Shown: positions 11,391-21,553 of the stretch, piece by piece | How positions within the stretch are numbered: the stretch's first letter is position 1 | Layout: each line of letters starts with the position of its first letter | From: Colocasia esculenta | Taxonomy: Eukaryota > Streptophyta > Magnoliopsida > Alismatales > Araceae | Direction of reading: 5' to 3' | Length of the DNA stretch: 64,000 bases | NCBI GenBank assembly: GCA_014218235.1 | Contig: CM024763.1 | Span: 83,376,244 to 83,440,243, forward strand | Position numbers and translations under genes: made by a program | The notes under the pieces: model-generated | The model's input: the letters and a program-made list of their open reading frames with translations, nothing else | What the model was told of the DNA's origin: nothing | The model's database searches: none

Positions 11391-11470
11391 GTATGTGTTA
11401 GTTGTATATGCATTTATTAGTATTAAGTTTAGATTGCCTAGATTTGGTGCTTATAGATGGCTTGATGCAG
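11391..11470 (+). other. A gag intron 2 (80 bp)
   Basis: GTATGT to GATGCAG. It splits the normally continuous block (F/Y)-x-L-x-x-x-A-x-x-WW; element B has this block unbroken. The intron in C at the same site is also 80 bp. Confidence 0.8.
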
Positions 11471-14400
11471 GAGAGAGCCGATGTATGGTGGGCTTCGTTA
11501 CTACGTACCAGGTTTGAGGACGGTGCTGTCGAGGTAGCATGGGACGAGTTCGTGAGGCATTTTCGGGCCAAGTTCGTTCCAAAGCATATCCAGGACAAGA
11601 TGGAGCAGGAGTTCCTTACTTTGACTCAGGGTTCCATGACCGTACTTGAGTACGAGGCCAGGTTTGCGGAATTATCAAAGTATGCACCTCACATAGTGGC
11701 TGATGAGCGCAGGAAAGTGAAGAAGTTTGTGATGGGCCTTAAGCCATCAATGAGGTCGAGGTTGGTGGCGTTTGACGATCGTACCCTAAATGAGGCTCTC
11801 AGCGTGGCTTGTCGGCAGGAGAGCGATATGGAGCAATATTTGGAGGAGAAGAAGGCTTCGCAGAAGAGATCTGCACCTCCTTTCCAGCGGCAGGATAGGA
11901 AGAAGGCAGCGTACTAGTCACCGCAGCGTCATGTGGCAGCGAGCAGTCAGCAGGTAGCTTCTCAGCGGTCCCCCGGTAGTAGGCCTAGCGGCAAGAAGGA
12001 GTGCCCTCATTGTGGAAGGGCACATAGTGGTACCGAATGCTGGAAGATGGCGGGAAAGTGTTTGAAGTGTGGGAGGAGTGAGCATCAGATTCGGGATTGC
12101 CCTAGACTTCAGCAGGGAGTCCAGTGTGGAGCGCCAGCCCCAACAGCAGCAGCGCCAGCTACAAGAAGACCAGGAAGGCCTCAAGCCCAAGCTCGAGTGT
12201 TTGCCCTAGCACGAAAGGATGCCGAGCATGCGGATAATGTCACCGAAGGTATGGTTCTTTTCATGGGTGTGCACGCTCAGGTTTTGTTTGATACGGGTGC
12301 CACTCACTCGTTCATTTCCGAGCAGTTTGCTAGGTAGTTAGCTTTAGAGTCAGGATTAAGGCTGAGGAGTTAGACGTTCCGTTATCTGTGCACACACCTG
12401 CGGGAACGATATCGACTAGGAAGTGTATTCCGTCGTTACTTGTGTGTATTGAGGATCGAGTCTTAGATGGGTGTTTCTTCTTGCTAAAGATGAAGGACTA
12501 TGATGCAATTCTTGGCCTGGATTGGCTAGAGGAGCACTATGCTTTAGTTGATTGTCGTGGGAAGAAGATCACTTTCCATATTCCTGGTGAGGATGTGTTT
12601 TCACATCCCTTGCCAAGGAACTTAGTGGGAAGGTTTGTTATCTCCGCCATGAAGGCGATGAGGATGGTTAACAAGGGTTGTGATGCTTTTCTTGCCAGCG
12701 TGGTATTAGTACTGAAGGCTGATCAGTCACTTACTCTTGCAGAGATTGATGTAGTGCAGGAGTTTCCAGACATTTTTCTCGATGATTTGTCTGGTTTGCC
12801 ACTGGCTAGAGAGATAGAGTTTACCATAGAGTTGCTTCCGGGCACCTCTCCTATCTCAAAGGCTCCATATCGGATGGCACCTGCGAAGTTAGCAGAGCTG
12901 AGGAAGTAGTTGCAAGATTTGCTGGACAAGGGATTCATTCGCCCTAGTGTATCTCCTTGGGGTGCACCTATTCTATTTGTAAATAAGAAGGACGGGTCAC
13001 TTAGGTTATGCATTGATTATAGGAAGCTCAACCAAGTGACTGTAAACAACAGGTATCTCTTACCGCGGATTGATGTTCTATTTGACCAGTTGTAGAATGC
13101 ATCAGTATTTTCTAAGGTTGATCTACGGTCTGGCTATCATCAGTTGAGAATTAGGAGTGAGGATGTGTCCAAGACGGCCTTTAGGACTCGTTATGGACAT
13201 TATGAGTTTTTAGTTCTTTCTTTTAGTCTGACCAACGCCCCTGCAGCATTCATGGATCTCATGAACAGGGTGTTTAGACCTTACCTAGATAGTTTTGTCA
13301 TAGTGTTTATTGATGATGTGTTGGTCTATTCTCCGGATGAGGCCACACACCATCAGCATTTAAGGGTAGTGCTTGAAGTTCTCCGAGAACACAAGCTGTA
13401 TGCAAAATTCAGCAAGTGCGATTTCTGGATGCGTGAGGTTCATTTCCTTGGGCATGTTATCTCCGACACTGGTGTAGCAGTTGATCCAGCGAAAGTCCAG
13501 GCTGTATTAGATTGGGAGATCCCCAGGACCCCATCGAGATTCGTAGTTTCCTTGGTTTAGCGGGTTATTATCAGTGATTTATTGAGGGGTTTGCATCTAT
13601 CACCACACCTTTGACTAAGCTAACTAGGAAGGGTGTGAAGTTTGTTTGGTCCGAGGAGTGTGAGGGTAGCTTTCAGTTGTTGAAGGCTAAGCTTACTTCC
13701 GCACCAGTATTGGTTTTACCGAGTGGTGAAGAAGGTTTTACCATTTACTCGAATGCATCTCGGATTGGTTTAGGCTGTGTGTTAATGCAGCAAGGAAGTG
13801 TAGTGGCATATGCTTCTCGTCAACTGAAGGAGCATGAGCGTAACTATCCGACTCATGATTTGGAGCTTGCGACAGTGGTTCATGCACTAAAGATCTGGAG
13901 GCACTATCTTTATGGTGTCAGATTTGAGGTGTTCACTGACCATAAGAGCTTGAGGTATCTCTTCTCACAAAAGGAATTAAACCTGCGGCAGAGAGGATGG
14001 ATTGAGTTCCTCAAGGACTATGACTTCGATCTTCAGTATCATCCTTGAAAGGCGAATGTCGTAGCGGATACTCTTAACAGGAAGAGGTCCTTACTCCAGC
14101 AGGATTGGAAGATGTTGGAGGATGCTGCTTGTGTGATGACTGAGTTAGAGCCATTATGTCAGGCTTTTGTAGCTCAGTTGTCCATCCGGTCTTCGGTGTT
14201 GGATGAAGTGATCAAGCAGCAAAAGGCCGACCCTAGACTCCAGAGTTAGTGGGCAAGGCAGGCATTGCTCGTGAAGAGGATGGTGTTATTAGATTTCATC
14301 ACCGAGTCTGTGTTCCCGATATTGTGGATGTCCGTGAGCATGTATTAGCAGAAGCTCATAGGTCGAGATTCTCTATTCATCCAGGTAACACAAAGATGTA

Positions 14401-15304
14401 CTAGGATTTGAAGAGATCATTTTGGTGGTTTGGCATGAAGAAGGATGTAGTGGATTTCGTATCCAGGTGTTTAGTTTGCCAGCAAGTGAAAGCCGAGCGA
14501 CAGCGACCATCTGGTCTTATGCAAATGATGGAAATCCAGTATGGAAGTGGCAGGCTGTCACTATGGATTTTGTAACGGGTTTGCCCAGATCAAGGAGGGG
14601 CAATGACTCAATTTGGGTGATTGTAGGTAGATTCTCTAAGACTACGCATTTCTTGCCTATGAAGAAGAAGCAGTCTGTTGAGAGTTTAGCTAGGTTGTAT
14701 GTTAGTAGCATTGTTAGGTTGCATGGTGTGCCGAAGTCGATCATTTCGAATCGAGATCCGAGATTTATTTCGAGGTTGTGGAAGGGTCTTCAGGATGCAT
14801 TAGGTTCTGAGTTGAAGCTTAGTTCGGCGTTCCATCCCCAGATAGATGGACAGTCCGAGAGGACTATCCAGACGCTCGAGGATATGTTGAGAGCGTGTGT
14901 ACTGGATTGGAAGGATGATTGGGAGCGTCATCTACCTCTTGTGGAGTTCGCATATAACAACAGTTTTCATGTGAGTATTGGTTTGGCTCCATTTGAGGCA
15001 TTGTATGGAAGGCTTTGTAGATCTCCTTTATGTTGGGAGGAGACCGATGATAAGCAGTTGATCGGTCTGGAGTTAGTTCAGGAGACTACGGATAAGATCC
15101 AGCTTATCAGAAAGAGTCTTGTTGCGGCGCAGGATAGGCAGAAGAGTTACGCTGACAACAGAAGAAAGGATTTGGAGTTCGAGGTTGGCGAGCATGTCTT
15201 TTTGAAGATTTTGCCTACTCGAGGTGTTGCCAAATTTGGCATGCATAACAAATTAAGTCCTAGATTCATTAGCCCATATGAGATTCTCAGACGTTTGGGC
15301 AGCC
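11471..15304 (+). pseudogene. A gag exon 3 and pol (protease, RT, RNase H, integrase), broken
   Basis: In order: capsid (ERADVWWASLL), two zinc knuckles (CPHCGRAHSGTEC, CLKCGRSEHQIRDC), protease LFDTGATHSF near 12285, RT from about 12840 with VFIDDVLVYS near 13310, RNase H with FTDHKSLRYL near 13930, and integrase with HHCC and core motifs to 15300. Stops compared with C: 11915 (CAG to TAG), 12335 (CAG to TAG), 12907 (CAG to TAG), 13093, a TGA near 13575 (CGA to TGA), 14046 and 14402; there are frameshifts near 13540 and 14245. It ends where B is inserted, just before the chromodomain. Confidence 0.9.
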
Positions 15305-15309
15305 CATAT
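15305..15309. repeat. Left target-site duplication of B (CATAT)
   Basis: CATAT here and at 37356-37360. The left copy is separated from the LTR (15334) by 24 extra bases, of which 21 copy the spacer and PBS of B. Confidence 0.75.
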
Positions 15310-15333
15310 GAGATGCTTGATACCAAATTTATC
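15310..15333 (-). other. Spacer plus PBS-like remnant outside the 3' LTR of B
   Basis: On the minus strand the LTR end GTGACA is followed by GATAAATT, then TGGTATCA and AGCAT. The true internal junction at 34657-34675 reads GATAAATT, TGGTATCAGAGC, AT. One G is missing in this copy. It looks like an unprocessed cDNA end. Confidence 0.7.
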
Positions 15334-18000
15334 TGTCACATCCTAATAAAAGGCTATTTATCGGGAGTGACAGAAAAATAGGCACAACAGGTAATATTTA
15401 CTTGTCCATTCATATCGTCATAACGCGGAAGTTTAATTACATAGATACTCCTCATAACAACTAAGTGAGGAGTAGATCAAAACAAATTAATTTACATATC
15501 CCTTTTTACACTACTAAACAGAAATAGAAACATATTAGCTTGCTTATCATGTCGGTCCACTCAGCACTCAATCCCTTAAGCATCACCCCCATCTGTATTA
15601 CCTGAAAATGGTAGAAAATAATGAGCTAACTAGCCCAGTAGAATTCAAATTCCATAGTTCAATTGATAGTTCAAGAATGTATACATGGTAGCCAAGACAA
15701 GGACAGAACGGAATATCAAAGAGTCACACCAGATTTCAGAACAGTAAGCTTGATGCAATGATAGTAAAACTCAGATCATGCTCAGATATATAGCTCAAGA
15801 ATTGATTCACATATCATTTACACAGTACTGAAATTATGATGACCATATTCAGAAAATAGATGATACAATGCCAGACATCCAGACATCCTTATCATTCCAC
15901 GTGGTCCGAAAATGAGTTCGGGTGCTCCTCCCAGGACTGGACCAGCCCTATTTGCACAGGCATAAAAATCACAAGGGGTACAAAGACCCAATCATGTCAT
16001 CATCAAATATTTATATCTCATAAGGTGTTCAAGCCTATGAACTCTCAGGTGTTCAGATTTTATAGACCCGATTACCGAATACCAAAGAATAGACTCAATC
16101 GGAGTGCTATTCGTAATTGACAACTTTAAGAATAATTCAAGGGAAGTTAAGGTTCACAAAGTGGGTGAACTTAGCAGTAGTATGACAGTAAATATCAAGG
16201 TAATTGAGAGGGTAACTTCCTTGGCTTTTAGGATGAAGTTTTAGCATGGATTCGGACATGAAAGAGTGCAGAAATCCGAATCAGCACTGCATATGTCGAC
16301 AACCAAGAAGGGGATGTCGATAGAAGACAGCAGACCGAACTCATATTTTCTGGACTGTGGGATCTGTCGACAGCAGCAAAGAGATCTGTCGACAGATCTC
16401 CACAGTCCCAGTTATCTGGGTTCTGTATGGTATGCGCCTGTCGACAGTTCTTGGGCTGGCTGTCGACAGGTAGCTACCGAATATCCAAAATTGACTTCAA
16501 ATCTATCCTAAACACCCTAACTATAAAACCTATGAACCAAGACATGTTTGATATCAAATAGAAGAGTCTAATTGGAGTTCTCACGGGGATTTACAAGCTA
16601 AACAATCGAGATGAAACAAGAAACTTATAATTCCAAACTTAGCTCGCTAAAAACAAACTCTATGGGGAAATTGAGACATAGTCTTGCTAATAATGGTTAA
16701 ATGAAAGATTCTTATAGGTTGGACACTAAATAACAAAATATATATAGATCTCAATCAAAGCTTGGAATACCTACCAATTGAACAGAAGTTCTTGTACAGT
16801 TCTAAACATACTAATACTTCTACATGACTCTAACTCATGAACAGGGATCAAAAGTAGAACAATAATTGATTTCTAAATGGAATCAAGTTATTCCTTCCTC
16901 AACAAGAGTAACTCTACCATGATTGGAAGGAAAAGCAGAGAATCATCAGTATAGTCTCTCGTTTGCTCATTACGAATTCCTTGTGACATATGAACAAAAA
17001 TCGAATTGAACCATAGAGAGATGAATCCTACCTTGCTAAGCAAGAAAGCTTCCACTTGATCTTGGTGAAAGATTTTAACTCAGTGGAAGAAGAACTTCCT
17101 CCCAAATTGATGCCTTGCTAGACACGACAGCTACTTCAACAACAAGTTAACACCAAAGAAGAAGCAGCTACAGAAGAAATAGGAGCAGAGATGGAAGTAG
17201 TTGCAGGTGCAACGACAACAACTCCCAACAGCACTTCCAGTAGCTCCTCTATCAGCAATGAGCAAGAAATGCAAGAACAGGGCAAGAACAAGGTGTGTGG
17301 AAAGGGTACGTATGATGGAAGGGAAGTGGCTTTTATAAGCCTAATGACTTCCTCATGCAGAGGCACGTCGGCCATGAGGTGTCATGGTAAAACTCTTTTA
17401 ACCCATGCATTAACACGTAGCCCATGCAGCTTTTACCTTGGTTACATGCATGTAGTGGTAATGATGACCCCATCTTATGTGTGGTGGCTCTTCAAGGGCC
17501 TTACACGTAAACCATCAGAAAATCCCAGAAATGGCTTACCGTAATTGTCCCAAAAATCAACTGGCCAATGATCACTATGCAAAACCATCCAAATGGTGTC
17601 CATTTGTAATGAAATTTTAATCATAGACTAATATGATGATTTTGAAAATTATGGTGATTTTAGTTTAATTTTTAGAATTTATTTTACAGTAGGTGAAAAA
17701 TCACCCGAAAAATAGTCGCGTCGACTTAATCTCGAAATCCGTACGTCGAAAAATTCGGATAATTACATATTTGACTTCTCCACATTTTTCTGGAAATTAT
17801 GATGTTCTCGGATTTTTATTTCGTTGTCGTTTTTCGGTGTCGCCCTGTGGGAGCGCGCACTTCGATGTACGATACTGGGGTAACGTACATTACCACAAAT
17901 TAAGCCTAACTTCTAGTTATCACAATTTAATAACAATACTAATGTATTTTAACCACATTATTCTCATTTTCTTAACACTTTGAATTTCTGGGGCGTTACA
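15334..18000 (-). repeat. B 3' LTR (2667 bp)
   Basis: On the plus strand it runs TGTCACATCC to GGGCGTTACA, matching 34676-37355 along its length. It contains the TGTCGACA array and a TATA candidate (minus TATAAAA at 17331-17337). Confidence 0.93.
16288..16470 (-). repeat. TGTCGACA palindrome array in B 3' LTR
   Basis: GTCGAC cores start at 16295, 16316 (mutated to GTCGAT), 16366, 16388, 16440 and 16462: intervals 21, 50, 22, 52, 22. Most sites are CTGTCGACAG. The fourth sits in the 20-bp perfect palindrome GAGATCTGTCGACAGATCTC (16381-16400). Confidence 0.92.
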
Positions 18001-18013
18001 ACTCTCCCCTACT
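18001..18013 (-). promoter_or_regulatory. B polypurine tract
   Basis: Minus strand AGTAGGGGAGAGT directly abuts the 3' LTR start TGTAAC. It primes plus-strand DNA. Confidence 0.88.
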
Positions 18014-18018
18014 AAAAG

Positions 18019-18038
18019 AAATTTGGTCCTCCAAATTT
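18019..18038 (-). other. AGGA-loop hairpin before the B PPT
   Basis: Minus strand AAATTTGGAGGACCAAATTT: an 8-bp perfect stem around AGGA, between the pol stop and the PPT. A and C have the same loop with a different stem. Confidence 0.8.
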
Positions 18039-18059
18039 AATAACATACAGATGTAGTTA

Positions 18060-21000
18060 CTAACCTGAAAACAACTCTGGATACTTGTCCTTGATGGCAT
18101 CTTCCAATTCCCATGTTGCTTCTTCTTGTCCTCGCTTATTCCATTGAATCTTTAATAAAGGAACTTCCTTGTTCCGAAGTTGCTTGATTTTTCGATCGAT
18201 GATCTATACTGGTCTTTCTTCATATGTCAAATTTCCTTGTACATCAAAATCTTGGTATCCAATAATGTGTTCCGGATCATATACATATTTTCTTAACATT
18301 GATACATGAAAAATATCATGAACATTGGATAATTGTGGTGGGAGTGCCAATTGGTATGTCATTTCACCAACTCTCTTCAGTATTTCAAAAGGTTCAATGT
18401 ATCTTGGACTCAATTTTCCCTTGATACCAAATCTTTTGATTCCTCTCCGGGGTGATACTTTAAGAAAAATATGTTCTCCTTGATGAAATTCTAACTCTCT
18501 TCTACGTCGATCGGCATAACTTTTCTGGCGGTCTTGAGCAGCTTTCATCCGGTCTTGTACTAACTTGATAACTTATGTCGTCTCTTGGATCATTTCAGGT
18601 CCAAGAATATGCATCTCTTTTAATTCGATCCAACACAATAGTGATCTACATTTTCGTCCATACAAAGCTTCGAAAGGTGTCATTCGAATAGTAGACTGAT
18701 AACTATTGTTATATGCAAATTCCATAATTGTTAGATGAGTGTTCCAGTCATTTCCGAACTCTAATACACAAGCACGGCACATATCCTCAACAATTTGGTT
18801 CACCCGTTCGGTCTGTCCATCTGTTTGAGGGTGAAATGCGGTACTAAATTTTAATTTTGTTCCCAAAGCATCTTGCAATTCTCTCCAAAAATGTGAAGTA
18901 AATCTGGCATCTCGATCAGAAACTATGTTCTTTGGAATTCCATGCAACCGTACAATTTCTTTCATATATAATGCTGCCAAAATATTAACAGACCATCTTG
19001 TCTTTATTGCTAAGAAATGAGCTGATTTGGTAAGTCTGTCAATAATTACCCAGATAGCATCAAATCCACTCCGTGTTTTAGGTAATCCCACAATAAAATC
19101 CATACCAATGCTATCCCATTTCCATTCTGGTATTTCAAGTGGTTTTAATTTTCCTACAGGTTTCTGGTGTTCTGCCTTAATTTTTTGACAGGTCAAACAT
19201 TTTGCAATAAATTCCACAATATCTTTTTTCATGTTGTACCACCAGAAATACTTCTTCAAATCCTGATACATTTTGACAGCTCCTGGATGAATAGTGTAGT
19301 GAGACCGATGAGCTTCTTCTAAGATCTGTTTCTTGATTTCGAGATTATCGGTACACACAATCTGTCCCGGAATATAAGATTTCCATGAAAATCTTCATTA
19401 AAATCAGGTTTAGAAGCCAATTTTTCTCTGATTCCTACCAATATAGGGTCATTGTCTTGCTGCTCATTAATTTGCTTCAGCAAATCTGACTGCACTACTA
19501 AATTGCTAATCACCATTCTTTCTCCTTGTGTTTCAACTTTCAAGCTCAATGTGGAAAATTCTTTCAACAATTTCCATTCCCTTACTTGCAACCGAAACAT
19601 CTTGGCTATAGGATTTCTGCTAAGTGCGTCAGCCACAGTGTTTCCTTTTCCCGGATGATATTCAATCTTGAAATCATAGTCTTTGATATATTCCATCCAT
19701 CTTCTTTGTCTCATGTTCAGTTCTTTTTGTGAAAACAAATACTTGAGACTCTTATGATCGGAGTACACTATGAATTGGTTATCATATAGGTAGTGTCTCC
19801 AAAGCTTAAGAGCAAAGACCACAGCGGCCAATTCTAAATCATGTACTGGGTAGTTTTTCTCGTGAGTCTTCAACTGTCTTGATGCATAGGCAATTACTCT
19901 TCTATCTTACATCAATACACATCCCAATCCAATGTTGGAAGCATCAGTATAAACCTCAAATATTTTTCCTTCCACCGGTAAAGCTAGAATTGGTGCAGAT
20001 GACAGACATTCTTTTAACAATTGGAATGCTTCCTCACAATTCTCATTCCAGATAAAAGCAGTTCCTTTTCTAGTCAGCTGTGTGAGCGGTGAGGCAATTC
20101 TAGAAAAATCCTTGACAAATCGCCGGTAGTAACTGGCCATGCCCAGAAAACTTCTTACTTCAATGAGATTCTTAGGTTGCTTCCATTTCTGTATGGTTTC
20201 AATCTTTGAAGAGTCTACTGATAGACCTTCTTTAGAAATAATGTGTCCTAAGAACATTACTTCTTTCAACCAAAATTCACACTTGCTAAACTTTGCATAT
20301 AACTTATTGTCTCGTAACAATTGCAAAGTGATCCGTAAATGAGTTTCATACTCCTCCATACTTTTGGAGTAGATCAGTATATCATCAATAAATACAACCA
20401 CAAATTGATCTAAATAAGATCTAAACACATCATTCATCAAACGCATAAATGCAGCCGGTGCATTGGTCAATCCAAACGGCATCACCACAAATTCATAATG
20501 TCATATCTTGTTCGAAAAGCCGTTTTATAAATATCTGATTCTTGAATTTTAAGCTGATGATATCCAGATCTTAAATCAATCTTGGAAAAACACTGAGCTC
20601 CAGACAACTGATCAAATAGATCATCAATTCTCGGAAGTGGGTACTTATTCTTTATAGTCAATTGATTTAACTGCCGATAATCTATACACAACCGCATAGA
20701 CCCATCCTTTTTCTTAACAAATAGAACCGGAGCACCCCAAGGTGAGGTACCAGGTCTAATGAATCCCTTCTCTATCAATTCCAACAATTGTCTTTTCAGT
20801 TCTTTCAGTTCTTCTATTGACATTCTGTAGGGTGTTCTAGAAATTGTTGTGGCTCCTGGTACCAACTCAATTGAAAAATTCACCTCTCTATTAGGTGGTA
20901 CGCCAGGTAGCTCTTCAGGGAAAACATCAAGAAATTCTCTTACTACCGTAATATCTTCCAATCCCGCAATGCTCTGATCTAATAGGGTCACGGAAGCCCA

Positions 21001-21553
21001 ATATCCTTGACAACCTTTCTGTACTAACTTACAAGCTTTCACTGCTGAAATTATCGGTATTCTCTTGGTTTGGGGTTTATCAAAACTTATAGAATAATTT
21101 TCCTCTCCTAGGAAAGTCACTTGTCTCAATTGGCAATCTAGATTTGCATGGTATTTCGATAGCCAATCAACCCCAAGGATTACATCATAATCCCACATTT
21201 CTAAACATATCAGATCACCAGGTAAATCATGTCCTTTGACAATAATCTGGCTAACAGGGTAATATTCTTTAAGCTTTTTACCCTCACTGAAAGGAGTTGC
21301 AACTTCAAGTTGTGTGGTTAATGGAACTGACTTTATATCCAATAATTTAGCAAACTCATAGCTAATGAAAGAGTGCGTAGCTCCAGAATCAAACAATACA
21401 AATGCAGGTTTTGAGTTTACTAATAAAGTACCTTCAATCAATCCGCCTTCCTGCGGGGATTCAGGTTCCACATCCTGAATGGCTTGTAGTCTTCCTTGCT
21501 TTACTTGGGGGTTCTTATTTGTTGGTGTTGTCTTAGCTATCGGGCAGTCTTGA
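18060..21553 (-). pseudogene. B pol: protease, RT, RNase H, integrase, chromodomain (broken)
   Basis: Minus strand from 21553. It opens with the last residues of a zinc knuckle (DCPIAK), then protease VLFDSGATHSFISYEF near 21390, RT from about 20860 with VFIDDILIYS near 20380, RNase H (YSDHKSLKYL), integrase zinc finger and core, and a chromodomain (IIDRKIKQLRN to EEATWELEDAI) ending at the stop 18060-18062. Breaks: a 1-nt deletion near 20490, TAA at 19907, a 1-nt deletion near 19355, a stop at 18573, and TAG at 18204 just before the chromodomain. C is inserted at its 5' end. Confidence 0.9.
21549..21553. repeat. Left target-site duplication of C
   Basis: CTTGA here and CCTGA at 33060-33064, one transition apart. 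The right copy keeps the B reading frame (Gln-Asp of the zinc knuckle). Confidence 0.7.

Noticed and set aside
17136..17544. ORFs on both strands in the B LTR (and 36478-36898)
   Set aside because: Present in both LTRs, no recognisable domain, and overlapping the candidate TATA box.
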